Shown piece after piece: positions 16,471-24,230 of a DNA stretch of 64,000 nt. Made by a program: the position numbers and the translations under genes. This DNA comes from Bacillota bacterium (GTDB lineage Bacteria; Bacillota; Clostridia; Acetivibrionales; DTU013). The notes under the pieces are model-generated. The model was not told the DNA's origin, did not search any database, and saw only the letters and a list, made by a program, of their open reading frames with translations. The stretch lies in the NCBI GenBank assembly GCA_023418915.1, contig JAEZYU010000103.1, positions 35,539-99,538 on the forward strand, written 5' to 3'. Within the stretch, counting starts at the first letter, position 1, and each line of letters starts with the position of its first letter.

Positions 16471-17382
16471 ATGGGCTATAAACACGATAAAGTGCTTCCC
16501 GGCCTGATCGACGAAAAAGATCTGTGCAAGATCAGGGAAGCAGTTTGTATACAGGTAGAGAAAATTTATGATTCATGCAAGGAAAAGGATTGTATCGAAG
16601 ATGCAAGAGTTTTTTTCAGAAATCCCGACAGGGTTAACTGGATAGTCTGCCATGCCATCAACGTCAAGGCAAGACGCGCCGAAGTGGTCAGGGTATTCTC
16701 TGATGTTGAGGAAGTGCCTTTTAAGAGGGGCTTCTACACAGTGGACATCAAGTTCTTCATCAAGGTAACGCTGGACTTCTTTGTACCCAGGCAGAATGGC
16801 GGCGTTAAAGTGATCACGGTTCCCGGAATCGTACTGTTTGACAAGAAAGTCATACTGTTCGGGTCCGAAGGAAATGTGAAGATCTTCAAGTCCCACTTCG
16901 TGGATCAGGGCATCGACAAGCAGGGTACATCTGCGCTGCAGCAGGATAACCTGCCCATATCGAAGGTGGAGGTGGCTGAGCCCATCACGCTGAACGCCAG
17001 GATAATCGAAGTCCTTGAAAGCACCTGTGACGATGGATGCGACAGAAACATACCCGGAGCCATAAGCGAATTGCTTGACGATGTTGATTTTGATGAAACT
17101 GACCTGTTCGGAGGTTCTGAAGACAGACATCTTGTTATAGGCAGACGTGTAGTTGCTACTATAGGCCTCTTCTCGATCATCAAGCTTGCAAGATATGTTC
17201 AGCTTCTCATACCTGCATTTGACTTCTGTGTACCTAACAAACAGTGTGTCGCTGCAACAGATGAAGATGCGTGCGGATTGTTTGACACCATCGACTTCCC
17301 GATAGATGAATTCTTCCCGCCCCAAAAAGCGGATTTCCCCGGGGCAGACGAGAATGAAAGATCCATAACTAATGAGGAATGA
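16471..17382 (+). CDS. Conserved clostridial protein of unknown function, possibly spore associated
   Basis: A protein of 303 residues. The N-terminus VCIQVEKIYDSCKEKDCIED with paired cysteines and the central VDIKFFIKV.LDFFVP strands recur in a clostridial family that usually has no functional name and often accompanies coat and exosporium-like proteins. Cysteines occur in further clusters (CDDGC, CVPNKQC). The C-terminus is acidic. AAGGGGGA precedes ATG 16471. It is divergent from the previous gene and ends at a hairpin (17396-17420). A structural role stabilised by disulfides is inferred, not shown. Confidence 0.75.
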   Translation: MGYKHDKVLPGLIDEKDLCKIREAVCIQVEKIYDSCKEKDCIEDARVFFRNPDRVNWIVCHAINVKARRAEVVRVFSDVEEVPFKRGFYTVDIKFFIKVTLDFFVPRQNGGVKVITVPGIVLFDKKVILFGSEGNVKIFKSHFVDQGIDKQGTSALQQDNLPISKVEVAEPITLNARIIEVLESTCDDGCDRNIPGAISELLDDVDFDETDLFGGSEDRHLVIGRRVVATIGLFSIIKLARYVQLLIPAFDFCVPNKQCVAATDEDACGLFDTIDFPIDEFFPPQKADFPGADENERSITNEE

Positions 17383-17395
17383 CTTGATCCTACAT

Positions 17396-17420
17396 AAAGG
17401 GGTGGCAGTGCCATCCCTTT
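17396..17420 (+). terminator. Probable terminator
   Basis: AAAGGGG-TGGCA pairs with TGCCA-T-CCCTTT around a 1-3 base loop; the following T-tract is short. Confidence 0.5.
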
Positions 17421-17448
17421 ATTGCAGGCCGGTATATGTACAGCCTGC

Positions 17449-17470
17449 TTAACGAGGCGACATATGTCCC
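17449..17470 (+). repeat. Dispersed intergenic repeat, copy F (partial)
   Basis: TTAACGAGGCGACATATGTCC corresponds to the 3' part of the repeat seen at 10765-10783 and 22761-22781. Confidence 0.5.
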
Positions 17471-17553
17471 TGGGCAGTCCGGCTGCTCCGTTTTGCCGGA
17501 TGCAGCATCGGACAGCTCCGACCCCTTATTGAATAATGGCTTTCCCAGTAAAC

Positions 17554-17582
17554 AATCGAGGGGGCAATATGCCCCCTCGATT
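17554..17582. terminator. Perfect GC-rich hairpin between convergent genes
   Basis: AATCGAGGGGGC/GCCCCCTCGATT, 12 perfect base pairs with a 5-base loop. It lies between the gene ending at 17382 and the minus-strand gene ending at 17666, so a two-way terminator is likely although the T-runs are weak. Confidence 0.5.
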
Positions 17583-17665
17583 AAATGGATACATGCGGCC
17601 GGCATGAGCGCATGCTTTTGAGCAGTTGTGATTTCAGTATGTTGTAAAGTCTGCTCACAATTAAG

Positions 17666-18028
17666 CTACATTGTCCTACCCGGTATCAGCAGGTTGATTA
17701 TCCCATAAACGAGCGCGCCCAGTATTGCGCCGAGTATAGTCACATCATAACCTGCCACGAAAAACTTGACGACATAAATAATTACGGCAGCGACTATAAA
17801 GCCTGTCAGTCCTCTGCCGAAGGGTGTTGCATCAACACCGAGGATCCTTTGCACAAGATAGTCAAGGACTGCGATAACGGCAGCGGCTATAATTAAAGGC
17901 CAGATACCCGAAATCGTAAATCCCGGTGTCAGGAATGCTGTTACGGCAAGCACCACTGCTCCGACCAACCATCTGATCAATAATTGTCCAAAACTAAAGT
18001 GCTGCGTTCTTTCAACATTTTCAGCCAA
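17666..18028 (-). CDS. 4-TM phage-holin superfamily IV membrane protein
   Basis: A 120-residue, very hydrophobic protein with four predicted membrane segments (about 14-34, 39-60, 73-95, 98-116). It includes the FLTPGFTISGIWPLIIAA and IINLLIPG patterns of the 'mycobacterial 4TMS holin' superfamily. These are chromosomal proteins in many Firmicutes and mostly not phage lysis proteins. The start is TTG 18028 with AGGAAGTGA upstream. No phage genes are nearby. Confidence 0.8.
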   Translation of the reverse strand: MAENVERTQHFSFGQLLIRWLVGAVVLAVTAFLTPGFTISGIWPLIIAAAVIAVLDYLVQRILGVDATPFGRGLTGFIVAAVIIYVVKFFVAGYDVTILGAILGALVYGIINLLIPGRTM

Positions 18029-18189
18029 TCATATCACTTCCTTTCAAAGGATATATGAAAATGCAAATCGCCGTCAGTTATATTATTCATTTGCGTTGAT
18101 TTGTTTATACCAGTTAGCATATCTTATTTGTTTACTTTTAAACTAAATTTTGATAAAATATATTAATTGATTCTCGATGAATGTGACAA

Positions 18190-18608
18190 ATTGAAAAATT
18201 TATCATATATATATAAAAAACGATGACCCGGTAAAGTAGTCCGAAGGACAGCCACAGAGAGATTCCGTCACCGGCTGAAAGCGGTATCGGCGGTAGTTGG
18301 CGGACGAAGTGCACCGGCGAGTCTGACGCCCGAAAAATGCTGCAGCGGTTCAAAAAAGCCGCAACACTGTATCGGCGCAAGGCCGAGAATGAAAAAACGC
18401 AATATTGCGTTGGTGCAGGCCGAGCAGGAAAAAGCGCAATACTGTAAGGCAAGGCTGAACAGGAAATGCAGATAGTAGGGCATCACGGCGAATGCACCGT
18501 TATGCTGACAAGATCGGTCATGGCATTGCCATTGTGCATAATACATGCACCGAACTAGAGTGGGACCGCGATGAACTTCGCCTCTATATATGAGGGTGGA
18601 GTTTTTTT
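18190..18608 (+). promoter_or_regulatory. Cysteine T-box leader controlling cysE-cysS
   Basis: Stem I carries the AG-bulge type sequence CAGAGAGATTCCG (near 18255) and an apical region. The specifier loop GAAG-TGC-ACC places a TGC cysteine codon at 18310-18312. The conserved T-box sequence AGAGTGGGACCGCG (18557-18570) is followed by a terminator (AACTTCGCCTC/GAGGGTGGAGTT and T-run, 18574-18608). Uncharged tRNA-Cys should stabilise the antiterminator and allow cysE-cysS expression. The part between Stem I and the T-box is unusually long and contains imperfect direct repeats. A possible promoter (TTTACT-17-TAAAAT) lies at 18131-18159. Confidence 0.9.
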
Positions 18609-18776
18609 ATTACATTTGAAGCAGTTTCAGCCAGCGAATATTTTTGTTTGCCCGTGAGTTTCTCCTTCTATAGACAAGTGCCTGGATTGAAGCATTTAGC
18701 GAAGTAATATATGAAGGTGAGATATATTTTCTGCAAATGAAGATTTAGCTACAGAATAGAAGCGTGCGTTATGATG

Positions 18777-18803
18777 TTGAAAGGTGCAGCCCGTGGGTAT
18801 AAT
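18777..18803 (+). promoter_or_regulatory. Possible second promoter for cysE-cysS downstream of the T-box terminator
   Basis: TTGAAA (18777-18782), a 15-base spacer and a perfect TATAAT (18798-18803). The spacer is short. If active, it would transcribe cysE-cysS without T-box control. Confidence 0.35.
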
Positions 18804-18861
18804 ACATAAAAGGTTAATTTAGCCGTATCAGGTCAAAATGTTGAAAAAAGAGGAAGATCGT

Positions 18862-19569
18862 ATGTTCAAGGGTTTACTCAATGATGCAAGATCGATTGCG
18901 GGAAGGGACCCGGCGGCCAAAAGCACGCTGGAGGTTTTCCTGCTTTACCCGGGCTTTCATGCTCTGATATACCATAGGATGGCTCATTGTCTGTACAAGA
19001 GGAAAATATTTTTTCTTGCCAGGTGGATATCCCAGTTTGCCAGGTTTGCCACCGGCATAGAAATACATCCCGGAGCAGTATTGGGCAAAGGGCTGTTCAT
19101 TGATCACGGGATGGGTATTGTGATGGGCGAGACAGCAGAGGTAGGCGACAACTGCACGATATATCACGGCGTCACACTGGGAGGTACAGGAAAGGATAAA
19201 GGCAAAAGGCACCCGACTATCGGGAATAATGTGTTGATCGGGGCGGGCGCAAAGCTCCTCGGACCCATCACAGTTGGAGATAGTGCCATGATCGGCGCAG
19301 GGTCTGTCGTCCTGGACGATGTGGCCTCCGAAACCACCGTGGCGGGTCTGAAGGCACGAGCCGTGAAGCAGGCCGGAAGGAAGGTAGTTCCGTCTGTTGA
19401 GCTTGACCAGATACACATACCGGATCCGGTGGCGCAGGAATTGTGCAAGATGATGCAGCGCATCGAGCAACTGGAGGCGGAAGTGAGGGGACGACCTGTA
19501 AAGCCTGCAGACTATGATGAGTGCAAGGAAAAAATGAAAAGGATAAAACGGGAGGGGACAGTGAAATGA
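18862..19569 (+). CDS. cysE: Serine O-acetyltransferase
   Basis: A protein of 235 residues making O-acetylserine from serine and acetyl-CoA, the first step of cysteine synthesis. It has the usual short helical N-terminal region (MFKGLLNDARSIAGRDPAA), then the left-handed beta-helix of hexapeptide repeats with IEIHPGAVLGKGLFIDHGMG, GVTLGGTGKDKGKRHP and IGNNVLIGAGA. ATG 18862 fits homologues better than ATG 18838, and AGAGGA precedes it. It overlaps cysS by 4 bases (ATGA), so translation is coupled. The Cys T-box upstream makes amino-acid supply and charging respond to the same signal. Confidence 0.96.
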   Translation: MFKGLLNDARSIAGRDPAAKSTLEVFLLYPGFHALIYHRMAHCLYKRKIFFLARWISQFARFATGIEIHPGAVLGKGLFIDHGMGIVMGETAEVGDNCTIYHGVTLGGTGKDKGKRHPTIGNNVLIGAGAKLLGPITVGDSAMIGAGSVVLDDVASETTVAGLKARAVKQAGRKVVPSVELDQIHIPDPVAQELCKMMQRIEQLEAEVRGRPVKPADYDECKEKMKRIKREGTVK

Positions 19570-20966
19570 AGCTGTACAACACACTTACAAAGCTAAAGGA
19601 AGAACTCAGGCCAATCGAGGACAATACAGTGAGTATATATTCATGCGGGCCTACCGTATACCAATATGCACACATCGGAAACATGCGGTCCTACATATTC
19701 ATGGATATACTCAGGCGCGTACTTAAATACAATGGATACCGGCTCAGGCATGTAATGAATATCACGGATGTAGGTCATCTGGTCTCAGACGCCGACGAGG
19801 GTGAGGATAAGATGGTCAAAACCGCCAAGGAGACCAGGAAAACGCCGCTGGAGATAGCAGAATATTATACAGGCGTGTTTATGAACGACATAGAAGAGCT
19901 GAACGTAGATAAGCCGGAGATTATACCAAAGGCGACAGAGCACATCGGTGAAATGCTGGAGTTTGTAGAGGCGCTCGTGGAAAAGGGCTATGGATATGAG
20001 ACCGGCGACGGCATATATTTTGACATAATGAAATTCGAAGGCTATGGAAAGCTGTCTGGACTGGACCTTGAAGGACAAATAGCAGGCGCCAGGGTGGATG
20101 TGAACGAGGAAAAAAGGCATCCGGCAGACTTCGCCCTCTGGAAGAAGGCTCCAAAGGAGCACATCATGCAGTGGCCCAGTCCTTGGGGAATGGGTTATCC
20201 CGGGTGGCACATCGAGTGCTCCGCAATGAGCAGGAAATATCTTGGGGATGTATTTGACATACATACGGGGGGAGTCGATCACATACCTGTACATCACGAA
20301 AATGAGATAGCTCAGAGCGAAGCGCTGCTTGGAAGGCCGGCGGTGCATTACTGGCTCCATGGAGAGTTTCTGCTTGTTGACAACGGAAAGATGTCCAAAA
20401 GCCTGGGCAATACCTACACGGTCTCGGATCTCAAGAAGAAGGGGTACAGCCCGCTGGCCTTCAGATACATGTGCCTGAACGCCAATTACAGAAGCAAGCT
20501 CAACTTCACATGGGACGGGCTGAAGGCCGCTCAGGTGGCAATGGACAGATTGCTGGAGGGTGTGCTTGCCCATAAAAACGCATCTGCTCAGACAAAGGTT
20601 GAGGATGAAACGATACGAGCATTTGAGAACGAGTTCAGCGAAGCGGTAAATGACGATCTGAATATACCGAAGGCCTTGGGAGTCGCGTGGAACACAGTAC
20701 GGTACGGAACAAAATCACAAGAGCTTTATAAACTGCTGTTGAAGATGGATCAGATACTGGGGCTTGATTTTGCAAATGCGGGAGAAAATACCGATGATGA
20801 AGCGCCTGATCTCGATCCGGAAATACAGGAGCTCATTGACCGCAGGCAGCAGGCCAGGAAGGAAAAGAACTGGAAGCTTGCCGATGAGATAAGAGATAAG
20901 CTCAATGGAATGGGTATATTGCTGGAGGACACGCCACAGGGTGTAAAGTGGTCATATAAAAAGTGA
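19566..20966 (+). CDS. cysS: Cysteinyl-tRNA synthetase
   Basis: A 466-residue class I aminoacyl-tRNA synthetase of normal length. HIGN (36-39) and KMSKS (275-279) form the ATP site. Cys27, Cys218, His243 and Glu247 correspond to the zinc ligands that give cysteine specificity. GGGAGG is present before ATG 19566, which overlaps the cysE stop codon. In Firmicutes this gene is normally followed by mrnC; here spore-coat and glycine-cleavage genes lie between. Confidence 0.97.
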   Translation: MKLYNTLTKLKEELRPIEDNTVSIYSCGPTVYQYAHIGNMRSYIFMDILRRVLKYNGYRLRHVMNITDVGHLVSDADEGEDKMVKTAKETRKTPLEIAEYYTGVFMNDIEELNVDKPEIIPKATEHIGEMLEFVEALVEKGYGYETGDGIYFDIMKFEGYGKLSGLDLEGQIAGARVDVNEEKRHPADFALWKKAPKEHIMQWPSPWGMGYPGWHIECSAMSRKYLGDVFDIHTGGVDHIPVHHENEIAQSEALLGRPAVHYWLHGEFLLVDNGKMSKSLGNTYTVSDLKKKGYSPLAFRYMCLNANYRSKLNFTWDGLKAAQVAMDRLLEGVLAHKNASAQTKVEDETIRAFENEFSEAVNDDLNIPKALGVAWNTVRYGTKSQELYKLLLKMDQILGLDFANAGENTDDEAPDLDPEIQELIDRRQQARKEKNWKLADEIRDKLNGMGILLEDTPQGVKWSYKK

Positions 20967-21077
20967 CATCCGGCGGAGTGACAAAGTCAGCCGGACAGAA
21001 ATAACAAGGTAACCTTTTTTTCGCATTTTAATATAATGATTATGTAAATTATATTTGTTGTGTTAGGATGTGAATAT

Positions 21078-21260
21078 ATGATAACCAAGAAAATCAAATG
21101 GGACGAGAGCATGGCTGTAAGGTGTGTGAACAGGGTGACCACCGGGTATGTTCCGGTGTATGTCCGCAGGGACAAAAACCCGACCTTGTCATTCCAGACA
21201 GGTGAGTGGGATGACTTTAACAAAAAAATGAACGAAGAAATAGAGAAGCTGGACGACTGA
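21078..21260 (+). CDS. Small hypothetical protein (60 aa)
   Basis: A 60-residue protein starting at ATG 21078 (AGGATGTGA upstream). It contains a Trp/Asp/Glu-rich pattern (KIKWDESMAV...TGEWDDFNKKMNEEIEKL). No signal peptide, membrane segment or known family. It is 7 bases upstream of the glycosyltransferase, so it may be co-translated with it. Confidence 0.5.
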   Translation: MITKKIKWDESMAVRCVNRVTTGYVPVYVRRDKNPTLSFQTGEWDDFNKKMNEEIEKLDD

Positions 21261-21267
21261 TCATATT

Positions 21268-22413
21268 TTGAAGATCGCTTTTGTATCAACAGAAAAGCTG
21301 CCGGTGCCTGCCGTTCTGGGTGGTGCTGTTCAGATATACATCAGCGGTGTGCTCCCATATCTCTCAAAGCACCACGACATAACTGTCTTCAGCGGCGCAA
21401 GCCCTGATCTGGCGAGGGCTGAGACAAGGGACGGTGTCCGTTATGTAAGGATCACAGCAAAGCCCGGACGATATATAGAGGCTGTAAAATCGCACCTTGA
21501 CGGCAGTTTCGATCTTGTGCATATATTTAACAGGCCTCTATGGCTGCTATCGCTGTGCGGGACCCACCCAGGCCTGAAATACAGTCTCAGCCTGCATAAT
21601 GACATGTTTCATCCCGACAGGATGACAGTGCAGGAAGTGTACGAGTGCGTTCAAAAAGCCAGTTTCATCACCGCTGTCAGCAAATATACTGCAGACATGG
21701 CAATCAGAGCTTGTCCTGCAGCAAACGGCAAGATACATGTCGTATACTCAGGTGTGGATGCCGGAATGTATAGATTGTCTGCACGGGAAACCGGGCTTTT
21801 GGATGAAAGGAACCGGTTAAAAGGGGATATCGGGCTGAAGGATCGCAAGCTGGTGATGTTCGCAGGAAGGCTGTGCCCCGAAAAGGGTGTCCATGTACTG
21901 ATCAGAGCTATGAGGAGGATAATGGATGGACGGGAAGATGCCGCTCTGGTGATCGCAGGCAGCAGAGCATTCGGCAGCAGCCGGGATGACAAATATGTAC
22001 GGTCTGTCAAAACGCTGGCGAAGGAGCTTAAGGGACCAGTGATATTTACGGGTTTCCTGACTCCCGATAAACTAGCTGAATACTACTGTATGGCTGACAT
22101 ATTCGTGTGCCCGTCCCAGTGGCAAGAGCCGCTGGCCAGGGTGCTTTACGAAGCAATGGCAGCCGGACTGCCTGTGGTTGTCACAGACAGAGGGGGCAAT
22201 TGCGAAGTCGTCAGTGACATGGCCAATGGGGTTGTAGTAAAAGAATATGGTAGTTCCGAGTCTCTTGCGCAGGCCATCAGTGTCTTGCTTGACGCTCCTG
22301 GTGATGCGGAAGGGATGGGGATGGCAGGGCAGGCTGCCGTTTTGCGCAGCTTTAGCTGGGAGAGAGTTGCAGGTGATATTGACAGACTGATCAATTCAGC
22401 ATTGAGTGCGTGA
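21268..22413 (+). CDS. Family 4 glycosyltransferase, CotSA-like
   Basis: A protein of 381 residues with the two-domain GT-B layout. The N-terminus KIAFVSTEKLPVPAVLGGAVQIYI carries the GG.(V/I)Q acceptor loop typical of CotSA-like proteins. The C-terminal domain has FAGRLCPEKGVHVLI, the nucleotide-sugar site PSQWQEPLARVLYEAMAAGLPVV and G.CEVV. The start is TTG 21268, with a weak ribosome site that suggests coupling to the 60-aa gene. It is closely similar in sequence to the first half of the fusion at 24227-26824, so the two are paralogues. It probably glycosylates a spore-coat or surface component. Confidence 0.88.
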   Translation: MKIAFVSTEKLPVPAVLGGAVQIYISGVLPYLSKHHDITVFSGASPDLARAETRDGVRYVRITAKPGRYIEAVKSHLDGSFDLVHIFNRPLWLLSLCGTHPGLKYSLSLHNDMFHPDRMTVQEVYECVQKASFITAVSKYTADMAIRACPAANGKIHVVYSGVDAGMYRLSARETGLLDERNRLKGDIGLKDRKLVMFAGRLCPEKGVHVLIRAMRRIMDGREDAALVIAGSRAFGSSRDDKYVRSVKTLAKELKGPVIFTGFLTPDKLAEYYCMADIFVCPSQWQEPLARVLYEAMAAGLPVVVTDRGGNCEVVSDMANGVVVKEYGSSESLAQAISVLLDAPGDAEGMGMAGQAAVLRSFSWERVAGDIDRLINSALSA

Positions 22414-22735
22414 CACTCAGCTGCTTAGCGGTCTCCTCCGCATTATCCAGAAGGAATTTCAGCATCTTAAGTCTATTGCATATGCATAGATATGTACTAT
22501 ATACATCAGCTGTGCACTCCGGGAAAGCCTTGGCGCCTGATGCTGCTGATGTTTGAAGTGCTGCTGCTCCATAGGGGGACGGCGCCGGCTTTGACACGGC
22601 TTTTCTTTTGGCCGATTCTGAGATTTTCTGGATCTCATCAGCTGCTTTCCGGGCCTGTACAATACCTGCCGTCAGCTTTCTCAAAGCGGATTCTCTTGAC
22701 ATTTGTTTTTTGCTCTTTGCATTACCTTTACCCAT
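22391..22735 (-). CDS. Small Lys/Ala-rich protein of the spore-coat cluster
   Basis: A protein of 114 residues from ATG 22735, which has a textbook GGAGGTGATC ribosome site. The first half is basic and Lys/Ala/Ser-rich, probably disordered; the second half has CTADVY.TYLCICNRLKMLKFLLDNAEE with three cysteines and an amphipathic helix. The end resembles the 22912-23199 protein (Cys pair, then KNI/RLK..(K/L)(M/L)L). The last 23 bases overlap the convergent GT4 gene. No family recognised. Confidence 0.65.
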   Translation of the reverse strand: MGKGNAKSKKQMSRESALRKLTAGIVQARKAADEIQKISESAKRKAVSKPAPSPYGAAALQTSAASGAKAFPECTADVYSTYLCICNRLKMLKFLLDNAEETAKQLSVTHSMLN

Positions 22736-22759
22736 CTTTTGATCACCTCCAATATCAAC

Positions 22760-22783
22760 TATAACGAGGCTATAGATATCCCT
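22760..22783 (+). repeat. Dispersed intergenic repeat, copy G (partial)
   Basis: TATAACGAGGCTATAGATATCC matches the 3' part of copies B and E. Confidence 0.5.
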
Positions 22784-22911
22784 CACTTCATTGCGTATTA
22801 TCAGCCGTTCAGGCTGAAAAACGCTAATACGTATTTTCAAACCCTTTGGGCTGAAAAACGCTATGTGGCGGGTACCTATCTGCCTTTCAGACTATAACCG
22901 GTCCTGCGCCG

Positions 22912-23199
22912 TTAGCAGTAATCACTGTCGTCGATCAGCTCCTGGACCTCTTCCAGCTTGAATTCAAGCAGCATCTGCAGCTTTATGATATTTTTGAGGC
23001 AGCGGCACACCGATTCATTAATGCAGATTATATCCGGGATAACTGGCTCGGGGCAGTCTACGGCCTTCTGTATTTTCTTTGCCTCGACCTTGAGGATAGA
23101 TGCTATCCCCTTTTCCTCCATTGCTATCGATTCTATGACATCTGTCACAGCCTGCCTTCTACTTATCTGATTATCTTTATGCTTGTATGACTCACTCAT
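22912..23199 (-). CDS. Small Cys-containing helical protein of the spore-coat cluster
   Basis: A protein of 95 residues. ATG 23199 is chosen because GGAGG lies five bases upstream. It is largely helical with CPEPVIPDIICINESVCRC in the middle and an acidic tail (LEEVQELIDDSDYC). It resembles the C-terminal half of the neighbouring 22391-22735 product, so both may come from one ancestor. No family recognised. Context suggests a spore or coat role. Confidence 0.65.
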   Translation of the reverse strand: MSESYKHKDNQISRRQAVTDVIESIAMEEKGIASILKVEAKKIQKAVDCPEPVIPDIICINESVCRCLKNIIKLQMLLEFKLEEVQELIDDSDYC

Positions 23200-23282
23200 G
23201 ATGGCCTCCAAATGTACTTATCGCTATACCATAGTATGTTTGAATAACATAATTAGTTACTTGTATCAAATGGTTACTTGCA

Positions 23283-24230
23283 TTACATGCAGTTTTCCAT
23301 GTACCAGTCGGCAAACCGGCCTATGCCGTCCTTCAGAGTCACCTTTGGCTTAAAATCAAGCAAGGCTTCTGCTTTTGATATGTCAGCGTATGTTGCAGGC
23401 ACATCGCCCGGCTGATCCGGCAGAAAGGCAAGCTGTGCTCTCCTGTCCAGCTTGTTTTCGATTATGCTGACCAGCTCCAGAATGTCTGTCTTGTTTGAAT
23501 TTCCAAGATTGATGGCTTCAAAGGTGCATTTCAGGTCGATCGATGAAATGATACCGTCTATAATATCATCGATATATGTGTAATCCCTAAAGCTGCTTCC
23601 GTCGCCGTAAATGATTATGTCATGGCCTTGTGCAATGGCTTTAGTGAAGATGTGCACTGCCATATCCGGCCGCTGCCTCGGACCGTATACTGTGAAGAAT
23701 CTCAGACAGACGACAGGTAAGCTGTAAAGATGGCTATATGTCCTGCAAAACAGCTCGCCGGCATATTTAGCTGCGGCGTAAGGGGATACCTGCAATACAG
23801 GAGTATCCTTCTCGCTGAACGGAATCGGAGCTGTCCCGTATACGGAGGAGGATGAGGCGAATATAAACTTTTTTGTTCCGCTTTTTCTGCAAGCCTCCAG
23901 CATGACAGCAGTGCCTTTGACATCAGTATCGATATATCCCAGAGGATTGCTGATGGAGCTCCTGACTCCTGCAAGGGCAGCGAGATGTACTACGGCATCA
24001 GGATCGGTCTGCTCCATGACTGAGCTGACAAGTCCTCTGTCGAGTATACTGCCCTCGATAAGCTTGAAATTGGAGCACCTCAGGCAGAATTCCAGATTCC
24101 GATGCTTGATCTCAGGAGAGTATGAATCATTTAAATCATCGATACATACTACCATTGAACCATCGCGCAGCAAGCGCTCACAAAGATGGGAGCCTATGAA
24201 ACCGGCTCCCCCAGTGACCAACACTGTCAC
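23283..24230 (-). CDS. UDP-glucuronate 4-epimerase-like short-chain epimerase
   Basis: A protein of 315 residues of the extended SDR family: GGAGFIGSHL binds NAD, and SSS..YG and YAAAK supply the Ser, Tyr and Lys catalytic set. The DDLNDSYSPEIKHRNLE segment resembles UDP-glucuronate epimerases rather than GalE. It overlaps the stop of the upstream UDP-glucose dehydrogenase fusion by 4 bases, so product and substrate fit: UDP-glucose to UDP-glucuronate to UDP-galacturonate. A different 4-epimerase specificity cannot be excluded. Confidence 0.85.
   Translation of the reverse strand: MTVLVTGGAGFIGSHLCERLLRDGSMVVCIDDLNDSYSPEIKHRNLEFCLRCSNFKLIEGSILDRGLVSSVMEQTDPDAVVHLAALAGVRSSISNPLGYIDTDVKGTAVMLEACRKSGTKKFIFASSSSVYGTAPIPFSEKDTPVLQVSPYAAAKYAGELFCRTYSHLYSLPVVCLRFFTVYGPRQRPDMAVHIFTKAIAQGHDIIIYGDGSSFRDYTYIDDIIDGIISSIDLKCTFEAINLGNSNKTDILELVSIIENKLDRRAQLAFLPDQPGDVPATYADISKAEALLDFKPKVTLKDGIGRFADWYMENCM

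Noticed and set aside
17666..18028. Prophage lysis holin
   Set aside because: The protein belongs to the 4-TM holin superfamily, but no phage genes lie nearby and this family is common as a chromosomal membrane protein.
18268..18546. Minus-strand open frame within the T-box region
   Set aside because: It overlaps a clear structured cysteine T-box and its repeats; no ribosome site.
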